A stretch of 44,269 nucleotides of DNA from Alistipes sp. (GCA_029059935.1 JAIDUZ010000042.1:1-44269), one strand, 5' to 3'; counted from the first letter of the stretch, positions 1 through 8,308 are shown. Made by a program: numbers and translations. The notes: generated by a model from the letters alone, not told the origin.

Positions 1-300
1 GTGCATTGTTTGTTCCCTCTCTGCGGCATTCCCCCGAGCGATTGCTTTTCAGCGCCTGCTGCGGGCTACCGCACCCGAGAGACGGGATCCGTGTCCGGTA
101 TCGACGAAGGCGAGTCGTGGTATTGGTCCTCGTCTGTCTTCGACGACACGCATGCTACGGTGGGTTCGATTCGTTTCGGCAAGGAAGAGGTGCGGCCTTT
201 GCACGGTACCAATCGCGCCAATGCTTTCTCCGTGCGCTGCGTCCAGCATCTACGCGGAAGTTGCCTTGCGGGGAATTGCGGGGTCGGAATGCTGCGGCCC
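1..300 (+). pseudogene. Orphan C-terminal FISUMP/DUF1566-like cassette (copy 1)
   Basis: Frame +1 reads AAGYRTRETG near residue 20, then YWSSS and, at the end, ANAFSVRCVQHL. This is the usual C-terminal signature of Bacteroidales surface proteins with a FISUMP/DUF1566 (C-type-lectin-like) tip domain. No N-terminal part, signal peptide or start belonging to such a protein is visible, although the window edge cuts the left side. Bases 1-26 are identical to 5764-5789, where a second cassette begins. The frame stays open into the META lipoprotein gene downstream, but a promoter at 315-346 separates them, so I treat this as a relic or donor cassette and not as part of that gene. Whether any of it is translated is unknown. 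Confidence 0.5.
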
Positions 301-314
301 TGCGGCCCCGGAAG

Positions 315-346
315 TTTGGAGGGGCGGGATTTAATCGCTATCTTTG
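315..346 (+). promoter_or_regulatory. Bacteroidetes-type promoter for the META lipoprotein gene
   Basis: TTTG at 315-318, a 20-base spacer, then TATCTTTG at 339-346 match the Bacteroidetes housekeeping consensus. The predicted start near 353 leaves a leader of about 65 bases before the ATG at 418. Confidence 0.7.
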
Positions 347-417
347 CGGCGGCGGGCCTGTGGCCCGCGATTTGTCGGGTTGCCGGCAAACAGATGACTA
401 TTAAAAACAGACGAATC

Positions 418-846
418 ATGAAAAAGATGCTCGCAGCCGTTGCGCTGCTCGGCGCAATGACCGCCTGCGGCGGTGCGCAGAATGACAAACCGCTGACGGA
501 GACCACCTGGAAACTTGTGGCGACGGAGGGTATCCCCGCCGAAGCCATCGCAGCCGAAGACGATGCTTTCACGCTGGTGTTCAGCGGCGAAGACATGTCG
601 GCGGCCGGCCGCACCAACTGCAACCTTTTCTTCGGCAACTACGAAGCCATCGACGGCACCCTTGCATTCGGCGAGATGGGCGTGACGCGGATGGCCTGCC
701 CCGACATGGAGTACGAACAGGCTTTCCTGGACATGCTGGGCCGGGTGGACGGCTTCTCCATCGACGGTGACGAACTGACCCTTTTCGGCGACGGTGAGAC
801 GCTTGCGACCTTCGAAGCGGTAGAACTCGAAGCCCCCGAGAAATAG
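418..846 (+). CDS. META-domain (HslJ-like) lipoprotein
   Basis: The 142-residue product begins MKKMLAAVALLGAMTAC, a lipoprotein signal peptide with Cys17 as the lipidated residue, so the mature protein should be membrane-anchored in the envelope. The rest has the META/HslJ pattern: T-x-W-K-L at the start of the domain, a GRTNCN turn near residue 65, and MACPDMEYEQAFL before a closing beta strand. META domains are small beta folds linked to heat-shock or stress phenotypes in HslJ, but no biochemical activity is assigned. The frame is open upstream to base 1. I chose the ATG at 418 because it gives a complete lipoprotein signal and sits downstream of a good promoter. A hairpin terminator follows, so the gene is probably monocistronic. 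Confidence 0.85.
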   Translation: MKKMLAAVALLGAMTACGGAQNDKPLTETTWKLVATEGIPAEAIAAEDDAFTLVFSGEDMSAAGRTNCNLFFGNYEAIDGTLAFGEMGVTRMACPDMEYEQAFLDMLGRVDGFSIDGDELTLFGDGETLATFEAVELEAPEK

Positions 847-865
847 CCTTTGCAGGGCGATGAAC

Positions 866-897
866 AAGGAGCGGCTCCCTACCGGGAGCCGCTCCTT
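866..897 (+). terminator. Intrinsic terminator after the META lipoprotein
   Basis: A perfect 14-base stem (866-879 with 884-897) with a 4-base loop lies 20 bases after the stop codon, followed by a short AT-rich tail. The tail is weak, so termination may be partial. Confidence 0.7.
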
Positions 898-1050
898 AAT
901 TTATATGCAGTGCTATTCATGCGGCGCCCGGAAGCGGAGAGCGAGGCCGAAGTGGCGGATGCGCCCGCAAAGAAAAAGGCAGGCGTCGGGAAAAGCGAGC
1001 CGAGCCCGGGAGCAGGGGCGATGAAAGCGGGCGGAAGAAGCGAAAGCGGC

Positions 1051-1072
1051 CCCGGAGACCGAACGCTCCGGG
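1051..1072 (-). terminator. Possible weak terminator after cysQ
   Basis: CCCGGAG and CTCCGGG form a 7-base stem about 25 bases past the cysQ stop on the minus strand. The following T-run is broken. The rest of 898-1096 shows nothing I recognise. Confidence 0.3.
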
Positions 1073-1096
1073 ACGGACGGATGCTTGCCGCGGGGG

Positions 1097-1936
1097 TCAG
1101 ACCTTGCAACGGCACGACCGGCTGACGAACCAGGGGTTGTGCAGGTCCTCCTCGTTGTAACGCAGGGCCCGGTTGTCGGGAAGCGAACGGGTGGAACCTC
1201 CGGCCTCGGCGAGAATCAGCTCGCCGGCGGCGGTGTCCCACTCGTAGGTGTGCGTCGTGCGGACGTAGTAATCGACCTTGCCCTCGGCCAAGAGGCAGAA
1301 TTTGTAGGAACTGCCCTGCTCGACGACCTCCAGGTCGGGGTACAGCTCGCGCAGCCGGTCGATGTGCCGGTGCGTCTCCTCGGTCTGGTGCGACCGCGAC
1401 ACGGCCACGCGCAGGCGCTCGTGGTCGGGTTCGAGCGGCAACCGCCGGCAGTCGGCGATGATTCGGTCGTAGGTGTAGTCGGCGGCGGCATCGGGAACGA
1501 CATGCTCCTTGAGGAAGGTGCCCGTGTTGAGGCCGGCGATGTACATTTTTTCGTAGTAGGGCACGTAGATTACGGCCCCCGTGCAGACGTTGTTCTCCAT
1601 CAGGGCGATGTTGACCGTGAATTCGTTGTTACCCTTGATGAATTCGACCGTGCCGTCGAGCGGGTCGACCAGCCAGTAGAGCTCCCAGTTGCGGCGCTCG
1701 TCGTAGCGCATCTCGCGCCCCTCCTCGCTCAGCACCGGAATGCGCGTCGGGCCCAGGTACTCGCGGATGGTCTTGTGGGCCAGGCGGTCGGCTATGGTGA
1801 TGGGCGTACGGTCGCTCTTGAGGCTGATGTCGTAGTCGTCGCGGTTCTTGTAGACCTGCATGATCGAGGCGCCGGCCCGCACCGCCGCATTGAAGAGCGG
1901 GGGCAGCAGATACATCGCCATCTTGTCGTTGGTCAT
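1097..1936 (-). CDS. cysQ: 3'(2'),5'-bisphosphate nucleotidase CysQ (inositol monophosphatase fold)
   Basis: This 279-residue cytoplasmic enzyme should remove a phosphate from 3'-phosphoadenosine 5'-phosphate left over from sulfate activation. The metal-binding signature of the inositol monophosphatase superfamily is intact: LSEE at residues 69-72, the DPLDGT motif at 91-96, and a C-terminal EWDTAAGELILAEAGG segment carrying the last metal-binding aspartate. Length fits CysQ. I place the start at the ATG at 1936 (MTNDKMAMYLL); an in-frame ATG at 1978 would add 14 low-complexity residues and lies almost on the predicted transcription start. A related inositol-phosphate phosphatase is the alternative, but the sequence around DPLDGTVEFIKGNNEFTVNI is CysQ-like. 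The gene is transcribed alone; its promoter lies inside the 3' end of the upstream operon. Confidence 0.9.
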   Translation of the reverse strand: MTNDKMAMYLLPPLFNAAVRAGASIMQVYKNRDDYDISLKSDRTPITIADRLAHKTIREYLGPTRIPVLSEEGREMRYDERRNWELYWLVDPLDGTVEFIKGNNEFTVNIALMENNVCTGAVIYVPYYEKMYIAGLNTGTFLKEHVVPDAAADYTYDRIIADCRRLPLEPDHERLRVAVSRSHQTEETHRHIDRLRELYPDLEVVEQGSSYKFCLLAEGKVDYYVRTTHTYEWDTAAGELILAEAGGSTRSLPDNRALRYNEEDLHNPWFVSRSCRCKV

Positions 1937-1991
1937 CGTAGCGAATTGTTGGTTTGTCGTTGTCGTGCGATGGGGCATCGCTTGACAAAGT

Positions 1992-2023
1992 CAAAGATAC
2001 GGAAATTTTATGACACTGTGAAA
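1992..2023 (-). promoter_or_regulatory. Promoter for cysQ
   Basis: On the minus strand TTTC (2023-2020), a 20-base spacer and TATCTTTG (1999-1992) fit the Bacteroidetes consensus with one mismatch in the upstream box. The predicted start is near 1985. The -33 box overlaps the last codons of the upstream gene. Confidence 0.6.
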
Positions 2024-2913
2024 TTTTTAACACTAATTTTGCAGGGCACGGGGCGGCCGGCCATTCCGGCGAGCAACCGTGCGGCGCAGGCCGCGGCGCT
2101 CCATGCGACGGCGGCGTCGAGCAGCAGTACGGTCGGCATCCAGTGCCCGGTCAGTGCGGCAGCGGCGATGGCGCCGACGAGCACCGCGGCAGCCCACGGA
2201 CGCCACCGTCGGAGCGGCGACTGTCTTGTCGGCCGGTAGAAGAACGGCTCCCACAAGGTGTGCCGGCGCCGGCGCGGGACGGACCGGAGGGGACGACGGC
2301 CGAAACCGCCTGCGGCGGCGACCCGCTCGCGGTCGAACAACACGAACGGCTCGCCCATCCATGACCGGATGAGTTCGGCATGCTCCTGACCGGCTTCGAC
2401 GGCCAACCGTTCGAGGGCTCCGGGCAACATGTACTGTCCGTCGCGCACGGGGAGCAGCCAATCGTAGGAGGCGACCGAGGCGGCGGCGTTCCAGTCGTCG
2501 ACGGCGGTGTCGGCGGGCCGGTCGAGCAACACCAGGTGCCGGAAACAACGCTGGCGCGACCGCCACATGCTCCGCACGCCGTGGACGGGCAGCTCGTCGG
2601 AGGGGAGGTAGTCGACGCGTATCATCCGGTAGCGGGCGGCCAGCTTGCCGAAAAGCATCGGCTGCTGCCGGGCGTCCAGCACGGCGATTACCTCGCAGCG
2701 GTCGTATTCCGACGAAAGGAGGTTTTCGACCTGTCCGAGGCGCCGCAGTCCGCTGCACAGAAGCGAGAACCCGATGGCCCCCGAAGCGTCGCCGACCGGG
2801 CCGTGCATGCGGTCGAGCAACAGATGCTTGTTGCGGGCCCGCACGAGGAGTGCGACCCAGACAGCGGCCAGGATGATGACGGCCAGTGAAAAGAGAACGA
2901 CGGCGACGGTCAT
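2008..2913 (-). CDS. Membrane protein with a degenerate glycosyltransferase-2-like domain
   Basis: The 301-residue product starts at the ATG at 2913, overlapping the previous stop in an ATGA. Residues 2-23 form one membrane helix, and two further hydrophobic segments near the C-terminus (starting WRPWAAAVLVGA and WMPTVLLLDAA) suggest a membrane-anchored cytoplasmic domain. The middle resembles a GT2 fold: ENLLSSEYDRCEVIAVLDA corresponds to the first Rossmann strand and aspartate, and DWLLPVRDGQYMLPGALERL sits where GT2 enzymes have the D-x-D block. The second acidic motif reads RDG, so metal and sugar binding are doubtful. I infer a diverged or inactive glycosyltransferase relative; the family is not certain. 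It is the last gene of a translationally coupled three-gene operon, which suggests one complex or pathway. Confidence 0.6.
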   Translation of the reverse strand: MTVAVVLFSLAVIILAAVWVALLVRARNKHLLLDRMHGPVGDASGAIGFSLLCSGLRRLGQVENLLSSEYDRCEVIAVLDARQQPMLFGKLAARYRMIRVDYLPSDELPVHGVRSMWRSRQRCFRHLVLLDRPADTAVDDWNAAASVASYDWLLPVRDGQYMLPGALERLAVEAGQEHAELIRSWMGEPFVLFDRERVAAAGGFGRRPLRSVPRRRRHTLWEPFFYRPTRQSPLRRWRPWAAAVLVGAIAAAALTGHWMPTVLLLDAAVAWSAAACAARLLAGMAGRPVPCKISVKNFTVS

Positions 2914-3851
2914 GCGAGGCAACGTTTGTGCGACTGCACGATGGTTTCGTAATAGGCGCATTCGCTCTTGTCGAAGAGCCGGCGCAGCAACCCCGGCGCA
3001 TAGCTCGACCGGGCCATGTAGCGCATCAGCATGCGGCGTTCGGCGGGCTGCATGCGGGCGAGCGAATGCCGCACCTCGCGGCAGAGCAACGGCTGCCGCA
3101 AGGCGCACAAGGTGTGGAGAATGTCGCGCTGCGCAACGGCGGGATTGGGGTCGGCGAGCAGCTGCCGGAGCTGAGGCCCGGCCTCCTCGATGCCGAACTG
3201 CCGCACGATGCTGAGCCCCACGCGCCGCAAGTTGGGCGAAGGCGAAGCGACGAGCGGCCGGTAGGCGATGGGCAGCAGACCGCGCCGCAGGGCGGCCGTG
3301 ATTTCGGCGACCTCGGTGGCGGAGAAAGACCAGGCGCAGCCGGCCATCCGATGCAAGGCGGCGGGCGGCTCGGCTGTGAGGGTAATCATCAAGGCGAAGA
3401 ACCGCACGTAGCGGTTGCGGCTGCGGCCGAAGCGGGCGGCGCGGCGGGAGACCGACTCGCTGGCCGGCAGGCACGACAACAAGGCGAGGTAACGGGCCCG
3501 GCGGTAGCCCTGCGCGAAGCGGGCCCGGTGCAGAAGCCACTCGTCGAGACGGTAGCGGGCGGTGATTCGGGACAATATGCCGGAAGGGAGGCCGCAGGTC
3601 ATCGAAGTCAGTGTGGCGATGGTCTCGGCCAACAACAACCGGGAACCGGGACGCCGCAGGAGGGGAAAGCGGGGAACGGCGGGCCGGTCGGCGCAAAGCG
3701 CCAGCATGACGATATGGAGATAACGCTGCCGCAGAAGACTGCGGTAGCCCGAACGGCGCCGGATACTTGACGTTTCGGCGAAGAACAGAACCGTAAATCC
3801 GAGGGCGGCGACGGCCGAACAGGCGGCGCAAACGATCAGGAGAAAATTCAT
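2910..3851 (-). CDS. Membrane-anchored HEAT-repeat-like protein
   Basis: The 313-residue product starts at the ATG at 3851, coupled by an ATGA overlap to the receiver gene before it. Residues 1-24 form one N-terminal membrane helix. The rest is basic and predicted helical, with a C-terminal series of helix pairs (around [20 protein letters not shown], then [20 protein letters not shown]) that looks like HEAT or Armadillo repeats. Such repeats usually scaffold protein partners. No catalytic motif is visible. My recollection is that Bacteroidales genomes carry related triads of receiver protein, HEAT protein and GT2 near surface-polysaccharide functions; that has to be checked by search. I do not assign a function. 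Confidence 0.6.
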   Translation of the reverse strand: MNFLLIVCAACSAVAALGFTVLFFAETSSIRRRSGYRSLLRQRYLHIVMLALCADRPAVPRFPLLRRPGSRLLLAETIATLTSMTCGLPSGILSRITARYRLDEWLLHRARFAQGYRRARYLALLSCLPASESVSRRAARFGRSRNRYVRFFALMITLTAEPPAALHRMAGCAWSFSATEVAEITAALRRGLLPIAYRPLVASPSPNLRRVGLSIVRQFGIEEAGPQLRQLLADPNPAVAQRDILHTLCALRQPLLCREVRHSLARMQPAERRMLMRYMARSSYAPGLLRRLFDKSECAYYETIVQSHKRCLA

Positions 3852-4219
3852 GGCTGCTGCAATGTCAGGTCGTCGGCGACTTTGACCCGCAGCCGCTGCA
3901 AACTGACGGGGAAAGTCAGATACTGGTTCACGCCGCACTCCAGCAAACTCAACACCGTCTGCTCGCTCTGCTGCCACGAGACGACGTAGACAAGCGGACG
4001 CCGCAGCCCGGCGGGCCGCAACAGCCCTATCAACTCGCGGCCGCAGAAAAAAGGCGCAGTCTGCAAGACGATGATCAGGTCGAACAACACGCGGGCGCAC
4101 AGCCGTTCGAGCTCGGTGCCGCACCCGGTGCACCTCACTTCGGCACCCAACCCGGAGAGGGCGAGGCGGATCAGTTCGCGGGAGAACCCGTCGTCGGAAG
4201 CGATCAATATCCGTTGCAT
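3848..4219 (-). CDS. Degenerate response-regulator receiver-domain protein
   Basis: The 123-residue product has the length and strand/helix order of a stand-alone CheY-like receiver: [10 protein letters not shown] at the start supplies the acidic pair (Asp9, Asp10), and VVSW at 79-82 the switch Ser81. Two key residues are lost. The phospho-acceptor position after FDLIIV is Leu52 instead of Asp, and the conserved Lys before Pro in the last strand is Phe103 (YLTFP). It therefore probably cannot be phosphorylated in the usual way and may act as a constitutive docking module. I use the ATG at 4219; a start at 4237 would add six residues. It heads the operon. I did not find a clear TAnnTTTG box upstream on the minus strand. 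Confidence 0.7.
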   Translation of the reverse strand: MQRILIASDDGFSRELIRLALSGLGAEVRCTGCGTELERLCARVLFDLIIVLQTAPFFCGRELIGLLRPAGLRRPLVYVVSWQQSEQTVLSLLECGVNQYLTFPVSLQRLRVKVADDLTLQQP

Positions 4220-4310
4220 GGCGTGAAACGCCGGCACGAAGCCGGAACGGCCCCGCCAGCGCCCAAAACCGTGCCAGAGGGCCGGACGGAGAAAAAAAGT
4301 TTCCGCGGGT

Positions 4311-4341
4311 GTTGTTTATACGATAAATATGCGTATATTTG
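4311..4341 (+). promoter_or_regulatory. Promoter for rplU-rpmA
   Basis: GTTG (4311-4314), a 19-base spacer and TATATTTG (4334-4341) precede rplU. The predicted start near 4348 leaves a leader of roughly 34 bases. Confidence 0.75.
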
Positions 4342-4381
4342 CACTCCGAATTATGTAACAATACATAACCATTCGCATTCG

Positions 4382-4693
4382 ATGTACGTTATAGTAGAGA
4401 TTGCAGGTCAGCAATTCAAGGCTGAAAAAGGTCGGAAACTTTATGTTCACCGTCTTCAGGGCGAAGAAAATTCGTCCGTAAGTTTCGACAAGGTCCTGCT
4501 CACAGACAACGACGGTCAGGTCAAAGTCGGCGCACCTGTAGTGAAAGGCGCCACGGTAAAATGCAAGATCCTGAAGCACCTGAAGGACGACAAAGTCCTG
4601 GTCTTCAAGAAGAAGCGTCGCACGGGATACCAGAAATGCAACGGTCATCGCCAGTATCTGACGCAGATTCTCGTGGAAGAAGTAGTCGCATAA
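4382..4693 (+). CDS. rplU: 50S ribosomal protein L21
   Basis: The 103-residue protein begins [20 protein letters not shown] and ends with the family's basic C-terminal block, [20 protein letters not shown] followed by I-L-V-E-E. L21 binds 23S rRNA in the large subunit. The open frame extends upstream to 4214, but the ATG at 4382 is the conserved L21 start and lies just after the promoter. It is followed at 20 bases by rpmA, the standard L21-L27 pair, so expression should be growth-rate linked. Confidence 0.97.
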   Translation: MYVIVEIAGQQFKAEKGRKLYVHRLQGEENSSVSFDKVLLTDNDGQVKVGAPVVKGATVKCKILKHLKDDKVLVFKKKRRTGYQKCNGHRQYLTQILVEEVVA

Positions 4694-4713
4694 CCCCTTA
4701 AATCCGAATCAAC

Positions 4714-4974
4714 ATGGCACACAAGAAAGGTGTAGGTAGTTCGAAGAACGGCCGCGAGTCGGAAAGCAAGCGACTCGGCATCAAACTGTTCGGCGGCCAG
4801 TTCGCCAAGGCGGGCAACATCATCGTCCGTCAGCGCGGTACGGTACACAACGCCGGTGAAAACGTAGGCATGGGTAAGGATCACACGCTTTTTGCGCTGG
4901 TGGACGGCACGGTCGCCTTCTGCAAGAAAGGCGAGGGCAAATCCTATGTAAGCGTTACCCCTCTGAACGAATAG
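4714..4974 (+). CDS. rpmA: 50S ribosomal protein L27
   Basis: The 86-residue protein starts [20 protein letters not shown], the canonical L27 N-terminus that reaches toward the peptidyl-transferase centre. It has no N-terminal extension of the kind processed in Firmicutes. The core [20 protein letters not shown] is highly conserved. It is cotranscribed with rplU and ends at a strong terminator. Confidence 0.97.
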   Translation: MAHKKGVGSSKNGRESESKRLGIKLFGGQFAKAGNIIVRQRGTVHNAGENVGMGKDHTLFALVDGTVAFCKKGEGKSYVSVTPLNE

Positions 4975-4993
4975 CGGTTCCGCTTTCATCGAT

Positions 4994-5030
4994 AAGGCGG
5001 CTGTCGGGATTCCGGCAGCCGCCTTTTTTG
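4994..5030 (+). terminator. Strong intrinsic terminator after rpmA
   Basis: GGCGGCTGTCGG pairs with CCGGCAGCCGCC (12 pairs, one a wobble) around a short loop and is followed by TTTTTT. Confidence 0.93.
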
Positions 5031-5039
5031 TATCTCGGC

Positions 5040-5756
5040 AACTTCACATGACCCGGAATGGTGCCGGCTACGGCTTGCACCAGCGCGGTCGGTAGATTCA
5101 GCAATCCGCTACTCTTTGTTTTGCCGCTTTTTGTGCCGCAGGAAAAGGGGTAGCTGACTATTCCAGTCTGCCGCAGAGCCGGTTTATCAATGCACAATTA
5201 ATAATGAATAGTGAATAATTTTCTGCGTATGCGACTTCAAGAGCAAAGGCGCAGCTTGTTCTGTCATTCTGAGGAGCGTAGCGACGAAGAATCTGTTTCT
5301 CTTCTCCAACTCCCGCGTCTTAGCCATGCAGGCCGCAAAATAATAAAACCCCGTTTTTAACGGGGCGGGCCGCAGCCTCCCGCAGCGGAGGCCCGCAAAC
5401 ATCCGGCTGTCGCCGGGCGTGCCCCGCAGGCTGCGCCCGACTCTTTGAAACAAAAGAGCAGATGCCAAGGTTGCAAACCTTGCGCCCGGGGCCGGATCGC
5501 ATCGGAGATGCGACCCCCGCAGCCGGCCCGAGCGAGAACGCAGGAAACAGGCTCTTGCAGCCTCACAACAAGCGTCATGTTGAACGAAGTGAAACATCTG
5601 TTCAGTCGATTCGATAAGATTAGATTCTTCGCTCTGCTCAGAATGACGAATTCGAGTTCTTAATTATTCCCTCTCAGGCAGGTTTTCTCGCCTCGGCATA
5701 GCTCAAGCAAGCTTGGCTCTGCCCTCGCTTAATCGCAAAATTGTGAATTCTGAATT
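5040..5756. repeat. Gene-free island of dispersed palindromic repeats
   Basis: No supportable gene here. The stretch is built from modules that recur elsewhere in the window. GTCATTCTGAGGAGCG starts at 5263 and returns inverted at 5622-5647; it recurs at 18662. A related GTCATGTTGAACGAAGTG unit starts near 5575. A module beginning GCGTCTTAGCCATGCAGGCC (about 5312-5395) recurs at 18779-18860 and contains the palindrome CCCCGTTTTTAACGGGG at 5349-5365. The tract ends with short AATTGTGAATT-type repeats (5741-5763). These look like REP/MITE-like intergenic repeats. Short open frames across them have no protein-like character. Confidence 0.7.
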
Positions 5757-6017
5757 GTGAATTGTGCATTGTTTGTTCCCTCTCTGCGGTATTCAATCGA
5801 GCGATTGCTATTTGCGCCTGCTGCGGGCTACCGCCACCGTGAGACGGGAGCCTTGGCGGAAGTCGGTACGCACAGCTATGTATGGGCATCGTCGCCTTGG
5901 GTATCGGGCGACCTGCATGGTGCTATTTTTGCCGCCGGTACGGATGATGTTGTTCCGATTAATGGCGGACACCGGGTCGGCTCCCGCACCGTGCGCTGCG
6001 TCCAAGCATCTGCCTGA
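5757..6017 (+). pseudogene. Orphan C-terminal FISUMP/DUF1566-like cassette (copy 2)
   Basis: The frame reads AAGYRHRETGALAEVG, then YVWASSP, and ends RTVRCVQASA and a stop, the same C-terminal signature as at the left window edge. It has no signal peptide or upstream domains. Bases 5764-5789 match 1-26 exactly, and the flanks on both sides of the variable middle are similar in the two copies. Upstream of AAGYR the copies differ by one base in length and so sit in different frames, suggesting that flank is not coding. A translated 86-residue product is possible but unlikely. It may be a relic of a phase- or antigen-variable surface protein. Confidence 0.5.
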
Positions 6018-6068
6018 AGTTGTCTTTTCGAGTCCGGCCGGATACCTGCATTTGGGCCCGGCGGGCAT

Positions 6069-6103
6069 AAAAAGGCACCGCCCGACCTGAGGTCGAGCGG
6101 TGC
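6069..6103 (-). terminator. Intrinsic terminator of the candidate small RNA
   Basis: GCACCGC-x-CGACC pairs with GGTCG-x-GCGGTGC (one mismatch, 3-base loop), and TTTTT follows on the minus strand. Confidence 0.88.
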
Positions 6104-6164
6104 TCCCGAAGGATGTGAGTTGCGTCTTCATCCCAGTGTCCGAGCTCCAGCGTAGTACTCGGAC
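6069..6164 (-). ncRNA. Candidate small regulatory RNA (about 95 nt, three hairpins)
   Basis: On the minus strand a promoter is followed immediately by a compact structured segment and a terminator. Hairpin 1 is GTCCGAG/CTCGGAC (6164-6158 with 6144-6138) with a 13-base loop. Hairpin 2 is GGATG/CATCC (6133-6129 with 6115-6111), also with a 13-base loop. Hairpin 3 (6103-6075) is a long GC-rich stem followed by TTTTT. There is no start codon with a credible frame. The arrangement is that of a free-standing small RNA. I do not recognise the family; Bacteroidales-1 or another known Bacteroidetes RNA should be tested. No target can be named. Confidence 0.72.
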
Positions 6165-6168
6165 AATG

Positions 6169-6198
6169 CAAAGATACAAAAAATCCCCCCCCCGCAAA
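6169..6198 (-). promoter_or_regulatory. Promoter of the candidate small RNA
   Basis: TTTG (6198-6195), an 18-base spacer and TATCTTTG (6176-6169) read on the minus strand. The first hairpin begins at the expected transcription start. Confidence 0.8.
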
Positions 6199-6659
6199 TT
6201 TTGGGCCGATTTTTTTATCAAAAAGTCTGATTGCGTTATTTTTATAACACAAAACGTTTGCTGTATGCGGCGAAAGGCCCCGGACAAGGGCATATTTGGA
6301 ACGCCTGCGAGCGGGTATACGGCGGTTGCTGCACCCGGAGTACGGCCGGAGCCGGCGGGGCCGCGATTGCCTGCGAGCGGGCCGGGCTGCCTCGCTTGAG
6401 GCCGGGCGGGAGTTCGGGGCGCTGCACCTTGTTCCTTGCGGGCGTTTCGGCGCGCAAGGTAGATAAAATAATGTATTGGCGAAACGAATCGGAAACGAAC
6501 GGACCGCAATTGCGACAGATAGGCCGAATCGGAGGAACGCGATGCGCGGCGGTGCGGTGCCGGACGGCTGTTGCCGGGATGCGGTGCGGCGATGTCCGGG
6601 GAGCCGGGCACGCTTGCTGCGGCAAATTCGCGGACGGACAGCAGTTTTGTCGTCCCGCA
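6199..6659. other. Gene-free stretch upstream of the suf promoter
   Basis: No supportable gene or RNA. A 13-base sequence GCCTGCGAGCGGG occurs twice (6302-6314 and 6367-6379). Long open frames on the minus strand through here are a by-product of high GC. Confidence 0.5.
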
Positions 6660-6690
6660 TTTGAAATTGCGAATTGATTTTGTACCTTTG
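6660..6690 (+). promoter_or_regulatory. Promoter for the suf operon
   Basis: TTTG (6660-6663), exactly 19 bases, then TACCTTTG (6683-6690): a full consensus match. The predicted start is near 6697, giving a leader of about 145 bases before sufB. I saw no IscR-like or Fur-like operator I could defend. Confidence 0.8.
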
Positions 6691-6841
6691 TATGATTTTT
6701 CTACGGCTCGGACAGGGGCTCTGCGGGACTCTTCCCGGCATCGGGTTTGCACTGCCGCCGTAGGCTGTTTGCAGCATGGAACGTGGTTTTCTTGAGCCGG
6801 GGCCGGATTCGCCTGAAGCCGGCCGGGGCGAGAAAAACAGC

Positions 6842-8287
6842 ATGAATATGGACGAAAAAGAGTTGCTGGAACATATCGGCGGGCAGGAGTACAAGTACGG
6901 CTTCACCACGCGGATCGACACCGAACTGATTCGCAAGGGGCTGGACGAAGAGATCGTACGCCTGATTTCGGCCAAGAAGGGAGAACCCGAATGGATGACC
7001 GAACGGCGCGTGGCGGCTTTCCGCCACTGGCTGACCCTGGAGCCTCCGACGTGGGCGCATCTGCGGATTCCCGAAATCGATTTCCAGGACATCATCTATT
7101 ATGCGGCACCGAAGCCCAAAAAACAACTGGAGTCGATGGACGAAGTTGACCCCGAGCTGAAACGGACGTTCGACAAGCTGGGTATTCCGCTCGAAGAGCA
7201 GATGGCGCTGGCCGGCGTGGCGGTCGATGCCGTGATGGACTCCGTGTCGGTCAAGACGACCTTCAAGGAGACGCTGGCCGGCATGGGCATCGTCTTCTGT
7301 TCGATGTCGGAGGCGCTGCGCGACTATCCCGACCTGGTGCGCAAGTATCTCGGCAGCGTGGTGCCCTATACCGACAATTTCTACGCTGCGCTGAATGCCG
7401 CCGTTTTCTCCGACGGTTCGTTCTGCTACATCCCCAAGGGGGTGCGGTGCCCGATGGAGCTGTCGACCTATTTCCGCATCAATGCGGCCGGCACGGGGCA
7501 GTTCGAGCGTACGCTCATCGTTGCCGACGAAGGGGCCTACGTGAGCTATCTGGAAGGGTGCACGGCGCCGCAGCGCGACGAGAACCAGCTGCATGCCGCC
7601 GTGGTCGAAATCGTGGTGGAGAAGAACGCCGAAGTCAAGTATTCCACCGTGCAGAACTGGTATCCCGGCGACCGCGAGGGGAGGGGTGGCATCTACAACT
7701 TCGTGACCAAGCGCGGCATCTGCCGCGAGAACGCGCGTCTTTCGTGGACGCAGGTGGAGACGGGTTCGTCCATCACGTGGAAATACCCGAGCTGCATCCT
7801 TGCGGGCGACAACTCGGTGGGCGAGTTCTACTCGGTGGCCATGACCAACAACTTCCAGCAGGCCGACACCGGCACCAAGATGATTCACATAGGCCGCAAC
7901 ACGCGCAGCCGCATTGTTTCGAAGGGCATATCGGCCGGCCGCAGCGAGAACTCCTACCGCGGGCTGGTGCGCATGGGCAAGGGGGCCGAGGGGGGCCGCA
8001 ACTACTCGCAGTGCGATTCGCTGCTCATAGGCGACAAGTGCGGTGCGCACACGTTTCCCGAGATAGACTGCCGCAACCGTTCGGCTGTCGTGGAGCACGA
8101 GGCCACCACGTCGAAGATTTCCGACGACCAGCTTTTCTACTGCAACCAGCGCGGTCTTTCGACCGAGGATGCCGTGGGACTGATTGTCAACGGTTATGCC
8201 CGCGAGGTGCTGGCCAAGCTGCCGATGGAATTCGCTGTGGAGGCGCAGAAACTGCTGGCCATCAGTCTGGAGGGCAGCGTAGGATAA
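6842..8287 (+). CDS. sufB: Fe-S cluster assembly scaffold protein SufB
   Basis: With SufC and SufD this protein forms the cytoplasmic SufBCD scaffold on which Fe-S clusters are built. The 481-residue product has the family blocks [20 protein letters not shown] and [20 protein letters not shown], and near the C-terminus [20 protein letters not shown] and [10 protein letters not shown]-x-x-Q-R contexts and the beta-helix core are intact. I use the ATG at 6842 ([14 protein letters not shown]); an ATG at 6776 would add 22 unconserved residues, and one at 6848 is also possible. It is the first gene of sufBCDS, 21 bases before sufC. Confidence 0.95.
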   Translation: MNMDEKELLEHIGGQEYKYGFTTRIDTELIRKGLDEEIVRLISAKKGEPEWMTERRVAAFRHWLTLEPPTWAHLRIPEIDFQDIIYYAAPKPKKQLESMDEVDPELKRTFDKLGIPLEEQMALAGVAVDAVMDSVSVKTTFKETLAGMGIVFCSMSEALRDYPDLVRKYLGSVVPYTDNFYAALNAAVFSDGSFCYIPKGVRCPMELSTYFRINAAGTGQFERTLIVADEGAYVSYLEGCTAPQRDENQLHAAVVEIVVEKNAEVKYSTVQNWYPGDREGRGGIYNFVTKRGICRENARLSWTQVETGSSITWKYPSCILAGDNSVGEFYSVAMTNNFQQADTGTKMIHIGRNTRSRIVSKGISAGRSENSYRGLVRMGKGAEGGRNYSQCDSLLIGDKCGAHTFPEIDCRNRSAVVEHEATTSKISDDQLFYCNQRGLSTEDAVGLIVNGYAREVLAKLPMEFAVEAQKLLAISLEGSVG

Positions 8288-8308
8288 CGGAAAAACAAGG
8301 CAAAAGAT

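Noticed and set aside
1..417. N-terminal extension of the META lipoprotein gene by the upstream open frame
   Set aside because: It would bury a clear lipoprotein signal peptide in the middle of the protein and begin upstream of the predicted promoter.
5263..5647. Insertion sequence bounded by inverted GTCATTCTGAGG-type units
   Set aside because: No transposase frame lies between the units, and the same units occur as separate hairpins elsewhere, so a REP-like family fits better.
1..6017. Diversity-generating retroelement with template and variable repeats
   Set aside because: The two FISUMP-like cassettes differ at all kinds of bases, not mainly at adenines, and no reverse transcriptase or Avd gene is in the window.
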